Below are positions 17,760 to 26,772 of a stretch of DNA of 64,000 nucleotides, in pieces. How positions within the stretch are numbered: the first letter of the stretch is position 1; each line of letters begins with the position of its first letter. Position numbers and translations under genes: made by a program. The notes below the pieces were generated by a model. The model did no database searches, was not told the origin of the DNA, and worked only from the letters and a program-made list of their open reading frames with translations. Source of the DNA: an uncultured Gammaproteobacteria bacterium (GTDB lineage: Bacteria > Pseudomonadota > Gammaproteobacteria > Pseudomonadales > Pseudohongiellaceae); assembly GCA_913060495.1 (NCBI GenBank), contig CAJXRP010000001.1, positions 184,454 to 248,453 on the forward strand, in the 5' to 3' direction.

Positions 17760-18686
17760 ATGAATTACACCCTGAAGGCTGCAACGCGTAAGCTGCATAT
17801 TTTCTTTTGTGCAAGCCTGCTCTGTTCGTCCGTCGTAGCCCAAGGGGTTGGTTCTGTAGTCGAATCACAGCCTTTTACTCCTGGGCAGTCTCGTTCTGTC
17901 AATTCAGCTCCAGCCTCCTCTAGTAATAATGATGCCTTGTCTCTGCTACTGGATCAGATTGGTGATCTCCAGGCCGAGGTGCAGTCTCTAAGAGCGATGG
18001 TTGAAGAACAGAGCTTCGAGCTGCGCAAAATGCAGCGCGATTCACTCAGTCGCTACACCAATGTCGATGATAGATTGAGTAGCCTCGAAACCAGCGCCTC
18101 TAGCGCTGCGCCAATTGTTGCTAATAGAACAACTCCCGGCAACAATTCTTCAGCGCCGCCAATCAACAATGCACAACCGCTAAACCAACGATCAATATCT
18201 ACTACTCGCCCAGGCTCAATCTCGCCTACACCAACATCGTCACCTGCAACGGTTCCTAGTACTAGGCCGGCAACGCGAAACATAGGCAGGGGTACATTGG
18301 AGCCAGCTGTACTCAGCGAACAGCAGCTTTACCAGATGGCCTACGACTCAGTAATCAAAAGTAACTTCGATCTCTCGATCGCCGAGTTCGATCAGTACTT
18401 GAGTATCTATCCTGAAGGGCGTTTTGTAGCCAACGGACATTATTGGAAAGGGCAGGCCTATCTCTATCTGAATCGGTATAGCGAGGCGGTAGAATCTTAT
18501 GAGGTGATCATAAATCAGCATCAAGACTCGGCAAAGCTTCCCGATGCTCTCTACGGGTTGGCGCTGGCCTATGAAGGCATGGGAAACATCTCTGAAGCCA
18601 GACGGCTACTAAGTGACATAAGAAGAAGATTTCCTAATACCGGTGTCGCTAACCTAGCGGATACCCGGCTACTATCCCTCGACTAA
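17760..18686 (+). CDS. cpoB: cell division coordinator CpoB (YbgF)
   Basis: Periplasmic protein, 308 aa, that couples Tol-Pal constriction with septal peptidoglycan synthesis in E. coli. Residues 1-27 are a signal peptide (ending SSVVAQ). About 60-105 is a trimerising coiled coil (LLDQIGDLQAEVQSLRAMVE). A Ser/Thr/Pro/Asn-rich linker covers 115-185. The C-terminal 120 residues carry TPR repeats: YQMAYDSVIKSNFDLSIAEF, HYWKGQAYLYLNRYSEAVES and DALYGLALAYEGMGNISEAR. Terminal gene of the Tol-Pal operon, 28 bp after pal. Confidence 0.94.
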   Translation: MNYTLKAATRKLHIFFCASLLCSSVVAQGVGSVVESQPFTPGQSRSVNSAPASSSNNDALSLLLDQIGDLQAEVQSLRAMVEEQSFELRKMQRDSLSRYTNVDDRLSSLETSASSAAPIVANRTTPGNNSSAPPINNAQPLNQRSISTTRPGSISPTPTSSPATVPSTRPATRNIGRGTLEPAVLSEQQLYQMAYDSVIKSNFDLSIAEFDQYLSIYPEGRFVANGHYWKGQAYLYLNRYSEAVESYEVIINQHQDSAKLPDALYGLALAYEGMGNISEARRLLSDIRRRFPNTGVANLADTRLLSLD

Positions 18687-18786
18687 CTATTAAATCAAAC
18701 TGCAGATAAGACTCGGATGTTAGCGGTGCGAAGTGCACTGCGCGTGGTTGGACAGCCGCAGTTACTACTTCAACGAGACGTCAGGC

Positions 18787-19440
18787 ATGAGCTCCAAAAA
18801 CACGCTACGTATTACTGAGATATTTCATTCGCTACAGGGCGAATCCAAAACAGTGGGCATTCCTACTGTCTTCGTGCGTCTGACGGGCTGCCCACTTCGC
18901 TGCCAATACTGCGATACAGCCTATGCATTCGATGGTGGAGAGCTGATGGAGCTGGACGCCATAAAAGCAGTGTTAGATGAATATGCTTGCGACTACGTCA
19001 CGGTAACAGGAGGCGAGCCATTGGCGCAGCCAAATTGCCTGCAGTTGATGGAGCTGCTATGTGATGCGGGTTATAAGGTTTCCTTAGAGACCAGTGGCGC
19101 GATGCCGATCGAACAGGTTGATAAAAGAGTTTCGATTGTCATGGATCTAAAGACGCCAGCGTCGAAAGAAGCTGATAAGAACCGTTATGAGAACATCCCG
19201 TTCCTTAAGCCAAGCGACCAAGTAAAGTTCGTGATCTGCGATGAGAATGACTATCTGTGGTCTAAAGCGAAACTGGATCAATATGATCTGGGGGCTAAGG
19301 TAAACGAAGTCCTCTTTTCACCTTCGTTCGAGGAAATAGGGCCAGCACAGCTAGCCGAATGGATTTTGAGGGACAAACTGAAAATTCGTATGCAGATGCA
19401 ATTACATAAACAGATATGGGGTTCCGTCGCAGGCGTGTGA
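18787..19440 (+). CDS. queE: 7-carboxy-7-deazaguanine synthase QueE
   Basis: Radical SAM enzyme that converts 6-carboxytetrahydropterin to 7-carboxy-7-deazaguanine in queuosine synthesis. The cluster motif [11 protein letters not shown] has the C-x3-C-x2-C spacing, and GGEPLAQPN is the SAM-binding strand. I place the start at the ATG at 18787 ([20 protein letters not shown]), giving 217 aa as in the family; an in-frame GTG at 18733 would add 18 unrelated residues. It precedes queC by 16 bp; queD is separate at 38.4 kb. Confidence 0.94.
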   Translation: MSSKNTLRITEIFHSLQGESKTVGIPTVFVRLTGCPLRCQYCDTAYAFDGGELMELDAIKAVLDEYACDYVTVTGGEPLAQPNCLQLMELLCDAGYKVSLETSGAMPIEQVDKRVSIVMDLKTPASKEADKNRYENIPFLKPSDQVKFVICDENDYLWSKAKLDQYDLGAKVNEVLFSPSFEEIGPAQLAEWILRDKLKIRMQMQLHKQIWGSVAGV

Positions 19441-19456
19441 GCCGCGACGTTTAGGT

Positions 19457-20140
19457 ATGACAGCACTTAAGAAAAATGTAGCAGTAGTTTTGGTCTCCGG
19501 CGGCTTAGATTCGGCAACATGCCTTGCCATCGCCAGAGATCGCGGTTTCGATTGTTATGCGCTGAGCTTTGACTACGGGCAGAAGTCCAGTAGTGAGCTT
19601 GATGCGGCGCGACTCGTGGCGGCAAGTGGCAATGTCTTGGATCACAAGATCATCGAGCTCAATATGGGCACCATTGGCGGCTCTGCGCTTACAGACGACG
19701 ACATATCAGTGCCAGAGCAGGAGTCCGAGGGGATTCCAGTGACCTATGTGCCGGCGAGAAACACGGTGTTTTTATCTTACGCTTTAGCCTGGGCCGAGGT
19801 ACTAAACGCACAAGCGATTTTTATCGGGGTGAATGCCTTAGACTATTCGGGCTATCCGGATTGCCGGCCTGAGTACATTGAGGCATTTCAAACGCTTATT
19901 AATCTGGCGACGAAAGTAGGTGTAGAGGGTTCGGTAATCAGCCTGGAAACTCCGCTGATCGATTTAAGTAAGGCGGAAATTATTAAGACGGGAGCAGGGC
20001 TGTCTGTTGACTACGCAGTAACGGTATCTTGCTACCAAGCGGACTCCGAAGGCAGAGCATGTGGTCAGTGTGATAGCTGCCGATTTCGGTCGCGGGGCTT
20101 CAAAAATGCTGAAGTAGAGGACCCGACTCGCTATCAATAG
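19457..20140 (+). CDS. queC: 7-cyano-7-deazaguanine synthase QueC
   Basis: ATP-dependent enzyme, 227 aa, that converts 7-carboxy-7-deazaguanine to preQ0. The PP-loop [10 protein letters not shown] is at about 14-23. The zinc site is C-x8-CGQCDSC near residues 193-208, and the family segments [18 protein letters not shown] and [20 protein letters not shown] are intact. It is translated right after queE, giving a preQ0 mini-operon downstream of the tol genes. Confidence 0.97.
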   Translation: MTALKKNVAVVLVSGGLDSATCLAIARDRGFDCYALSFDYGQKSSSELDAARLVAASGNVLDHKIIELNMGTIGGSALTDDDISVPEQESEGIPVTYVPARNTVFLSYALAWAEVLNAQAIFIGVNALDYSGYPDCRPEYIEAFQTLINLATKVGVEGSVISLETPLIDLSKAEIIKTGAGLSVDYAVTVSCYQADSEGRACGQCDSCRFRSRGFKNAEVEDPTRYQ

Positions 20141-20195
20141 TGAGAATCGTCTGTTTGAGGGCAAAAAGTGCCCGTCATGACTTGTCTTTTTTTAA

Positions 20196-20201
20196 TATAA
20201 T
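20196..20201 (+). promoter_or_regulatory. -10 box of the tRNA-Lys gene
   Basis: A perfect TATAAT lies 22 bp before the mature tRNA 5' end and is followed by AGTACTATGTCGCCC. The -35 is poor: the nearby TTGTCT (20182-20187) is only 8 bp away and is not at a usable spacing. Confidence 0.5.
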
Positions 20202-20223
20202 AGTACTATGTCGCCCTCTCATT

Positions 20224-20299
20224 GGGGCGTTAGCTCAGTCGGTAGAGCAGTTGGCTTTTAACCAATTGGTCGTGCGTTCAAGTCGCACACGCCCCACCA
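20224..20299 (+). tRNA. tRNA-Lys(UUU)
   Basis: 76-nt cloverleaf with encoded CCA. The acceptor GGGGCGT pairs with ACGCCCC. The anticodon stem GTTGG/CCAAT encloses loop CTTTTAA (anticodon TTT), and the T arm is normal (TGCG TTCAAGT CGCA). Stands alone between queC and nadA. Confidence 0.97.
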
Positions 20300-20373
20300 A
20301 TTTCTCTCAGTGAGCTAAGTAGCAGATTACTGAGTCCCAGACCCCATCGATTTTCTTTATTTAATGTAAGCAA

Positions 20374-20447
20374 CAGTTTACCGAGTCGCTAACCCTAGGA
20401 TTACGTTCCGGCAATAATCACCGGGATTAGCACCCTGTGGTAAACTG
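20374..20447 (+). other. nested inverted repeats in the nadA leader
   Basis: An outer 9-bp stem CAGTTTACC (20374-20382) / GGTAAACTG (20439-20447) encloses CTAA (20389-20392) / TTAG (20427-20430) stacked next to TTCCGG (20406-20411) / CCGGGA (20421-20426) with a 9-nt loop. An alternative pairs CTAACCC (20389-20395) with GGGATTAG and would break the inner stem. It ends 30 nt before the nadA ATG. It could be a structured leader, a pair of operator half-sites, or the tRNA-Lys 3' region. Confidence 0.4.
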
Positions 20448-20477
20448 CTCTCTCGTTGTTATTCGTAGTTGGCGAAA

Positions 20478-21569
20478 ATGAATCAGATCAAATCAAATGA
20501 AAACTCTACAGCACTCTCTGCTGACAGTGTGCTGGTGCGCGAGTATCTAGACAGGGCAGTGCGCCCTAATGTTCTGGATGAAGAAACTGAGAAAACCTAC
20601 AAGGCCAATATCAAGCAATTGCTGCTGGAGAAAAATGCCCGTCTGGTTGCTCATTACTACACCGATGCGGTGCTGCAAGACCTTGCCGAGGAAAGTGGCG
20701 GGTTTGTAGGCGATAGTTTAGAAATGGCGCGTTTTGGCCAAGATTGTGATGCCGAGGTTCTTGTTGTCGCCGGTGTGAAGTTTATGGGTGAGTCGGCAAA
20801 AATTCTTAGTCCTGAAAAAACTGTGCTAATGCCAACTTTGGAGGCAACTTGTTCTCTAGATATTGCCTGCCCGGCTGATAAGTTCGCAGCCTTCTGCGAC
20901 CAACATCCAGATCGTACTGTGGTGGTTTACGCGAATACCTCGGCGGCGGTGAAGGCTCGCGCCGATTGGGTAGTCACTTCTAGCATCGCCTTAGATGTGG
21001 TCGAGCATTTGATGGAGCAGGGTAAGAAAGTATTGTGGGCGCCGGATAAGCATCTGGGGTCCTATATTCAGAAGACTACCGGGGCAGATATGTTGCTGTG
21101 GGATGCCGCCTGCATAGTGCATGAGGAGTTTAAGGCACGGGGTCTTGCTGATATGCGCAAACTCTATCCTGATGCGGCGATACTTGCACATCCCGAATCG
21201 CCGAGTGCGGTGCTAGAGATCGCGGACGTAGTCGGCTCCACTACTCAGATCATTAATGCCGCGAAGCAGTCTACGAAATCAGAGATCATTGTAGCGACGG
21301 ATCAGGGTATTTTTCACAGGTTGCAGCAAGTAGCGCCGGAGAAGACCTTCATCATCGCTCCTACCGCCGGTAACGATGCAACCTGCCGCAGTTGTGCACA
21401 GTGTCCATGGATGGGGATGAATTCATTGCAAAGCTTGTACGCGTCTCTGCAAGAGACTAGCAATGAGATACACGTAGAGCCAGAGCTTGCTGCTCAGGCG
21501 ATGATTCCGCTGCAGAGGATGTTGGATTTTGCAGCAAACAATCAGCTAAAAGTTCGCGGTAAAGCCTAG
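20478..21569 (+). CDS. nadA: quinolinate synthase A
   Basis: 4Fe-4S enzyme that condenses iminoaspartate with dihydroxyacetone phosphate to quinolinate, the precursor of NAD. The start is the ATG at 20478 (363 aa); an in-frame TTG three codons earlier is less likely. Conserved segments include [61 protein letters not shown] and the C-terminal [15 protein letters not shown]. Candidate cluster cysteines lie in the [14 protein letters not shown] and CPWM segments. No nadB or nadC is adjacent. Confidence 0.95.
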   Translation: MNQIKSNENSTALSADSVLVREYLDRAVRPNVLDEETEKTYKANIKQLLLEKNARLVAHYYTDAVLQDLAEESGGFVGDSLEMARFGQDCDAEVLVVAGVKFMGESAKILSPEKTVLMPTLEATCSLDIACPADKFAAFCDQHPDRTVVVYANTSAAVKARADWVVTSSIALDVVEHLMEQGKKVLWAPDKHLGSYIQKTTGADMLLWDAACIVHEEFKARGLADMRKLYPDAAILAHPESPSAVLEIADVVGSTTQIINAAKQSTKSEIIVATDQGIFHRLQQVAPEKTFIIAPTAGNDATCRSCAQCPWMGMNSLQSLYASLQETSNEIHVEPELAAQAMIPLQRMLDFAANNQLKVRGKA

Positions 21570-21623
21570 GGGCGATGCCCGAGATTCGATCTTGGCTAGT
21601 TCTGCCAGCAATCGGGTCTAGGC
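21564..21623. terminator. possible bidirectional terminator between nadA and bepA
   Basis: GCCTAG (21564-21569, containing the nadA stop) pairs with CTAGGC (21618-21623, overlapping the bepA end). Inside are CCCGA/TCGGG and a small GGC/GCC hairpin. Short T-runs follow on both strands. The stem is interrupted, so the call is tentative. Confidence 0.3.
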
Positions 21624-23066
21624 ATTTTGCTGCAATCTCTCAATCTCTTGAATCTTCTGCTTGAGGCGAGCTTCTTCCGCAGGTGCGATTCCGTTATCGC
21701 TCTCAATCTTCAAGGCGGCACGCAATTGCTGTCGCGCTCTTTGGTAATCCGATATAAGTCGAAAATACTCCGCTCTGGCTTGGTGCACCTTGCTGATATT
21801 GCCAGCCTGACCTTGGGTTTCGGCGAGTTTAAACCAGAGCTGAAAATCGTCCGGTCGGCTAAGACTGTGACGCTCCATAACTTCGGAGGCGATAGTGTAA
21901 GAGCGGGCTGCTATAAGAGCGTCTGCATAGGCCATCGTTAGTGCATGATTGCCTGGGTTAATAGCGAGATGACGCTGCAGGAAATTAATAGCCTGCCCAG
22001 ACTCATTCCCTTCAGTAAGAATCTCCGCCTGAGTTACAGCATAACTAATACGATTTGGATCTTTCTCTAGCAGTGGTGCCAGAGTGGCACTGGCCTGTGC
22101 AAATTGCTTGTTTTCATAATAGGCGATCGCGAGGGCATAGCGATTTGCATCGCGCGTAAAGTCGCCCGTGCTGTATTCAAGCAGGCGCTCATATTCAAGC
22201 ACAAGGTCGGCCTTATTGGCCGCGTAGTGGCCGACCACCCGGGCGCGCACGATATGATATTCGAGGTTAGTGTCGTATTCCCGTCTAGGGTAGCGACTCG
22301 CTCTACCACGGCTTCCTGAAACCCGTGACTCCGTTAAGGGGTGGGATAGGAGGAACTCCGGCGGCTGGCGTCCAAATCTATTAATGGACATGAGTCTTTC
22401 GAATAGAGTCGACATGCCATCGGGGTCGAAACCCGCGTTGAACATCGTATCTTGGCCTACGCGATCAGCCTCGGTTTCATTGCTTCTGCTAAAGCGTAGT
22501 TGGTTTTCTAGTGAGCGCCCCTGAACCGCTGCTATGGCGGCGGTGCCATGACTGGCATCGGAGGTCGCCATAACTATAACGCTAGCTAACAGCGCAGCCA
22601 TGCCGGGAATTTTTGCAGCCCGCGCCTCATCGATTCCGCGAGCGAAATGGCGCTGGCTTACGTGAGCGATCTCATGGGCCATTACTGAGGCGAATTCCGC
22701 CTCTGTCTGAGCGTTAAGGAATAAGCCTGTGTTCACGCCGATAATGCCCCCTGGGGCGGCAAAGGCATTTAGCGCTTCGCTATCGATGATCACGAAGGAG
22801 AGGCGGTGGTCCTGAAGCTGACTGCGGGATGCGAGCTTGTAGGTTACATTCTCGAGATAAGCGTTCAGTAGTGGATCGGAAATAGTTGGGGCGCTACGAC
22901 GGATACTGCTGAGAAATTGCTGCCCCATAGCAAATTCCTGCTCTATAGAGACGGTACCAGAGATACGGTCTCCGAGACTGGGCAGGGCGGGCTGGGCAGA
23001 CAGCAAGCAAGGAGCAATTGCTGAGAGCAACAGCACTAGGGGTTTTTTAAGACAACTGGTGTGCAT
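21618..23066 (-). CDS. bepA: BepA-like periplasmic metalloprotease/chaperone
   Basis: M48-family zinc protease with TPR repeats, acting in quality control of outer-membrane protein assembly. I place the start at the ATG ending at 23066 (MHTSCLKKPLVLLLSAIAPC), giving a signal peptide that ends near LSA and a 482-aa protein; upstream in-frame codons would bury it. The active site is AHEIAH at about 130-135 with the third ligand in RSNETEADRVG. The C-terminal half (from about 290) holds TPR-like helices (ALAIAYYENKQFAQASATLA, LAINPGNHALTMAYADALIA). Confidence 0.9.
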   Translation of the reverse strand: MHTSCLKKPLVLLLSAIAPCLLSAQPALPSLGDRISGTVSIEQEFAMGQQFLSSIRRSAPTISDPLLNAYLENVTYKLASRSQLQDHRLSFVIIDSEALNAFAAPGGIIGVNTGLFLNAQTEAEFASVMAHEIAHVSQRHFARGIDEARAAKIPGMAALLASVIVMATSDASHGTAAIAAVQGRSLENQLRFSRSNETEADRVGQDTMFNAGFDPDGMSTLFERLMSINRFGRQPPEFLLSHPLTESRVSGSRGRASRYPRREYDTNLEYHIVRARVVGHYAANKADLVLEYERLLEYSTGDFTRDANRYALAIAYYENKQFAQASATLAPLLEKDPNRISYAVTQAEILTEGNESGQAINFLQRHLAINPGNHALTMAYADALIAARSYTIASEVMERHSLSRPDDFQLWFKLAETQGQAGNISKVHQARAEYFRLISDYQRARQQLRAALKIESDNGIAPAEEARLKQKIQEIERLQQNA

Positions 23067-23183
23067 AATGTCCACTAATAATACTCTAAGACCGAGATTA
23101 ACATAATTAATTCGTAGTTTTTCAGTAACTTTAGGCAATATCATTCGTGGTGTTTCACCCGCATAGCTTGATAAAATGCAGGG

Positions 23184-23417
23184 ATGCAGATAAACGCCGA
23201 TATAGAGATAGATCTTAGTGGCCTACAGTGCCCAATGCCGTTGCTTAAGGCGAAACTGGCTCTGAATAGCATGGATTCCATGCAGGTTCTGAAGGTGGTA
23301 GCCACCGACCCGAGCTCGGAGAAGGACTTCCATATGTTTGTCGATCAAACTGATCACCAAATTCTGGATTTTCAGAAAGACGATAGTGCCTATTTTTACT
23401 GGATTAAGAAGGGTTAG
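23184..23417 (+). CDS. tusA: TusA-family sulfur carrier
   Basis: Small protein of 77 aa with the conserved LSGLQCPMPLLKAKLAL motif near residues 11-27, in which Cys carries a persulfide. In E. coli TusA passes sulfur from IscS towards 2-thiouridine at the tRNA wobble position. The TusBCDE relay is not in this window, so another sulfur route cannot be excluded. Divergent from bepA. Confidence 0.88.
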   Translation: MQINADIEIDLSGLQCPMPLLKAKLALNSMDSMQVLKVVATDPSSEKDFHMFVDQTDHQILDFQKDDSAYFYWIKKG

Positions 23418-23495
23418 GGAGTCTCTGACCAAATCGCTAACCACTCTGACTGTGAGCCCCTTCGGGCGCTGTCATAGACTTGATCCGAGACTCCC
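23417..23495 (+). other. 9-bp inverted repeat flanking the tusA-perM spacer
   Basis: GGGAGTCTC at 23417-23425 is repeated as GAGACTCCC at 23487-23495, and a small GCCC-CTTC-GGGC hairpin lies between them. It spans almost the whole spacer and ends just before the perM Shine-Dalgarno, so it could restrict perM translation or separate the two messages. Confidence 0.4.
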
Positions 23496-23510
23496 TGGAG
23501 ACATCTGGAA

Positions 23511-24602
23511 ATGAAGAAGCTGGTTCACGATTTTCTCGATCGTTATTTTCACGACGAGGAATCTATTATTCTCATGCTGCTGCTGACCGTTGGCTTAGCG
23601 GTCTTGCTGCTATTTGGTGGCGTTTTAGCCCCACTGATTACTGCAATAATCCTCGCTTATCTTATGCAGGGCCTGGTGGAAATTCTGCTACGACAAGGTC
23701 TCTCGGCGCGGATTGCCTTTATTCTGGTGTATGCCATCTTCATCGGCGTGTTTTTGTCGATGTTGCTATTTTTGCTTCCTGCAGCCTGGAATCAACTGCG
23801 CAGGCTAATTAACGAGTTACCCAACCTAATCAGTCAGTGGCAGGCATCGTTGCTATTGCTGCCCGAGAATTATCCAAACCTTTTCTCGGAGCCACAGATT
23901 CGCGAATTTATAGCGGGTGTACGCGGCGAATTGGGTGGTTATGGCCAATCAGTGCTGGAGTATTCCCTTGCCAGTATCCCCAGCATCATTTCCTGGATTG
24001 TATTTATCGTCTTGGTGCCGATTCTTGTCTACTTCGTTATGAAAGATAAGTCGGATCTAATTAACTGGGCGGGTAATTTTTTGCCGCGTAATCGTCCCTT
24101 GATGAATAGAATCTGGCTGGAGATGGATCAGCAAATTTCAAATTATATTCGCGGCAAGGTGCTCGAGATTTTTATCGTCGGCAGCGTGAGCTATTTTATG
24201 TTCGTCATTTTGGGCATTAATTATGCCCTGCTGCTTTCGGTGCTGGTAGGGCTTTCGGTGATCGTTCCCTATATTGGAGCGACGGTCGTTACTATTCCGG
24301 TGGCTGCAGTAGCGTACGTGCAATGGGGGATTGGCAGTGAGTTTTATACTGCTCTGGTGGCCTATGGAGTGCTGCAGCTAGTGGATGGCAATGTGTTGGT
24401 GCCGGTCATTTTCTCTGAGGCGGTTAATCTGCATCCGGTTGCGATTATCGCTGCTGTTCTTGTATTTGGAGGAATTTGGGGCCTTGCGGGGGTATTTTTT
24501 GCCATACCGCTGGCGACTCTAGTTAAGGCCATCATCAATGCTTGGCCGAATAAGGTTCATCCTGGGGCAGAGCCAATAGATCAAGACGGCGATGCTGCCT
24601 AG
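23511..24602 (+). CDS. perM: PerM/YhhQ-type AI-2E family transporter
   Basis: Integral membrane protein, 363 aa, of the AI-2E exporter/PerM family. Hydrophobic segments occur at about 20-60 (ILMLLLTVGLAVLLLFGGVL), 69-90, 155-178, 216-250, 255-275 and 300-345. The family-typical DKSDLINWAGNFLPRNRPLMN and ISNYIRGKVLEIFIVGSVSY segments are present. The substrate is unknown; members include autoinducer-2 exporters and Na+/H+ antiporters. It follows tusA after a 93-bp structured spacer and precedes dapA. Confidence 0.85.
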   Translation: MKKLVHDFLDRYFHDEESIILMLLLTVGLAVLLLFGGVLAPLITAIILAYLMQGLVEILLRQGLSARIAFILVYAIFIGVFLSMLLFLLPAAWNQLRRLINELPNLISQWQASLLLLPENYPNLFSEPQIREFIAGVRGELGGYGQSVLEYSLASIPSIISWIVFIVLVPILVYFVMKDKSDLINWAGNFLPRNRPLMNRIWLEMDQQISNYIRGKVLEIFIVGSVSYFMFVILGINYALLLSVLVGLSVIVPYIGATVVTIPVAAVAYVQWGIGSEFYTALVAYGVLQLVDGNVLVPVIFSEAVNLHPVAIIAAVLVFGGIWGLAGVFFAIPLATLVKAIINAWPNKVHPGAEPIDQDGDAA

Positions 24603-24618
24603 CGGCGCCGCGACTCCT

Positions 24619-24648
24619 TTGGTTGATGTCCTTTCGCTGTGCTAAAAT
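24619..24648 (+). promoter_or_regulatory. promoter of dapA-bamC
   Basis: TTGGTT (24619-24624) and TAAAAT (24643-24648) are separated by 18 bp, 30 bp before the dapA ATG. Confidence 0.5.
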
Positions 24649-24678
24649 TCGCAGCTTCATTTTTGCGCTGGTATTACC

Positions 24679-25566
24679 ATGCTTGATCAAATACGCGGCA
24701 GTATTGTTGCTATAGTTACACCGATGCTGCCTGACGGTTCGTTGGATATGCTCGGATTGAATACCTTACTCGAATGGCATATTGCAGCGGGTACGAATGC
24801 TGTGGTTATCGTGGGTACTACTGGCGAGTCCGCCACCCTCAGTACCGATGAACATTGCGAGCTTGTTGCTCATTGCGTTAATCAGGTTGCAGGAAGAATT
24901 CCAGTTATTGCGGGAACCGGATCAAATAATACGGCGGAAGCGCTGTATTTTACCCAATCCGCGAAAGAGTGTGGTGCAGATGCAGCGCTACTCGTTACGC
25001 CTTATTACAACAGACCCTCACAGGAAGGCCTGTATCAACACTTTAAGCTCATAGCCGAAGGCGTAGATCTTCCGCAGATTCTCTATAACGTCCCAGGACG
25101 TACAGCATGTGATTTGCAGCTGGCTACGGTGAAGCGACTAGCTGAGCTCGAGAACATCCAAGCGATTAAAGATGCGAGTGGTGACTTGGCCCGGGGCTTA
25201 GAATTAATTGAGCACTGTGGCGAAAAGCTCGCTATCTATAGCGGAGAAGACGCGCTTAGTCTGCCGCTGATATTAGCAGGAGCCGACGGCACTATTTCTG
25301 TTACGGCGAACGTGGCACCTCAATTGATGTCACAGATGTGTGCTCATGCTCTCGCGGGGGATGAATCTGCAGCGACCGCGGCTGACAAGAAGCTTGAGCT
25401 ATTGCACCGGGATCTATTTTTAGAGGCAAATCCAGTCCCCGTGAAGTGGGCTTTGCAGGCAATGGGCAAGATTGGTAGTGGAATAAGATTGCCGCTTGTG
25501 GAACTTGCTGAGCAATATCACGTCAAAGTTCGGGAAGCCCTTGCCCAAGCTGGCATAGATGCATGA
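24679..25566 (+). CDS. dapA: 4-hydroxy-tetrahydrodipicolinate synthase
   Basis: TIM-barrel Schiff-base aldolase, 295 aa, joining pyruvate and aspartate semialdehyde in lysine and diaminopimelate synthesis. GTTGES (Thr47-Thr48) binds substrate, Tyr136 in LYNVPGRT is the proton relay, and Lys164 in AIKDASGD forms the imine with pyruvate. YYNRPSQEGLYQHF is also typical. Followed directly by bamC, the usual order. Confidence 0.96.
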   Translation: MLDQIRGSIVAIVTPMLPDGSLDMLGLNTLLEWHIAAGTNAVVIVGTTGESATLSTDEHCELVAHCVNQVAGRIPVIAGTGSNNTAEALYFTQSAKECGADAALLVTPYYNRPSQEGLYQHFKLIAEGVDLPQILYNVPGRTACDLQLATVKRLAELENIQAIKDASGDLARGLELIEHCGEKLAIYSGEDALSLPLILAGADGTISVTANVAPQLMSQMCAHALAGDESAATAADKKLELLHRDLFLEANPVPVKWALQAMGKIGSGIRLPLVELAEQYHVKVREALAQAGIDA

Positions 25567-25617
25567 TGTATTGGATCAGTTATTGTAATGAAGCAAGTAA
25601 TACAGGAAATCAGTTGC

Positions 25618-26673
25618 ATGTCTAAACCCCTATTTATCCTAAGTCTAGCGACGCTACTCAGCGGGTGTAACTACCTAGCTGGTGACGACGGCATGTTTCG
25701 TGACCGTGGGGACGATTACATGGAGGCGCCGGTATTGCCGCTAATGGCAATTCCCGATGAACTGGATAGCTACACCTTGGATGAGCTGTATGTCATTCCT
25801 GCGCAGTTCTCAGCTTCCTCTGAGCCTTTCGATGAAATACCTAAGCCCAAGCCCATCGAAACAAACGGCCGAGAAGGGGTGATCATACAAAACCTAACCG
25901 ATACGAGTTGGATCGTATTGGATGCAACGCCCGGGCAGGTATGGCCGTTGGTGCGTGATTACTGGACCCAGTTGCAGGTTATTTTGGAATATGAGGATCC
26001 AGGCGCTGGCATCATGGAAACCTCTTGGCTGGAAGTCGACAGTAATTTGGAGACGCGGCATAAGTATCGCGTTGCGATAGAGCCTGGCCTACATTCTGGT
26101 TATTCAGAGATCTATGTAATTCACGTAGAGAGCCCGAGGAGTGAACCAGCGCCATTGGTGACAACATGGCCGGAGCAGTCCGCATCGGAAGATCGCGAGC
26201 GACAGATACTCGATAGCCTTTCACAGTACTTAGCGGATAGAAACGATGTTTATCAGGCCTCATCCGCTAGCCTTCTTGCGGGAAGCATCGAAGCCGAGAG
26301 AAAGGCAAATATCGTTGACGACGGGCAGGGCCACCAAGTATTGGAACTCCGCCTCAGTTACAGGCGAGCATGGGTATTGGTTCGCTCAGCTCTAGATGAG
26401 GCGGGAGTCGCTATCCTAGAAAATGACCGTGAAATGGCATTTCTCAATGTGCGTTTCTCTGGTATCAGCGCCGAAGATGATGAGCCTGGATTCATAGGTA
26501 GACTTTTCAACCGCGGTGATGGAGAAGCTGCTGCTATTGAGCAAGACTTCAGTGTTCGACTCGTTGACGAGGATGGTGTGGTCACAGTAATTGCCGAACC
26601 ATTGGAAACAGCGGACGAGATGTCCGAGCTTACCGCCGAGTTATTGCTCGTCATTAACAACAACTTGACGTAA
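25618..26673 (+). CDS. bamC: outer-membrane assembly lipoprotein BamC
   Basis: Lipoprotein component of the Bam complex, which inserts beta-barrels into the outer membrane. I use the ATG at 25618, preceded by AGGAAA, which gives a short signal MSKPLFILSLATLLSGC with the acylated Cys at 17 and a 351-aa product; an ATG at 25588 would add ten polar residues. Two helix-grip domains follow (about 95-200 and 220-350), with SWIVLDATPGQVWPLVRDYW in the first and VLVRSALDEAGVAILENDRE in the second. The dapA-bamC order supports the call. Confidence 0.87.
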   Translation: MSKPLFILSLATLLSGCNYLAGDDGMFRDRGDDYMEAPVLPLMAIPDELDSYTLDELYVIPAQFSASSEPFDEIPKPKPIETNGREGVIIQNLTDTSWIVLDATPGQVWPLVRDYWTQLQVILEYEDPGAGIMETSWLEVDSNLETRHKYRVAIEPGLHSGYSEIYVIHVESPRSEPAPLVTTWPEQSASEDRERQILDSLSQYLADRNDVYQASSASLLAGSIEAERKANIVDDGQGHQVLELRLSYRRAWVLVRSALDEAGVAILENDREMAFLNVRFSGISAEDDEPGFIGRLFNRGDGEAAAIEQDFSVRLVDEDGVVTVIAEPLETADEMSELTAELLLVINNNLT

Positions 26674-26757
26674 AGCGCCGCTACAGATTTTACCTGTGCC
26701 GCAGCATTCGTCTTGCCGCAATCTTTTCGCCGCAGCGCAGTGCTGTAGACGGCTCAC

Positions 26758-26763
26758 TATAAT
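26758..26763 (+). promoter_or_regulatory. -10 box immediately before rmuC
   Basis: A perfect TATAAT ends 9 bp before the rmuC ATG, so a transcript from it would have a leader of only a few bases. There is no good -35 and no Shine-Dalgarno between it and the ATG. Confidence 0.4.
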
Positions 26764-26772
26764 GCGAGAATT

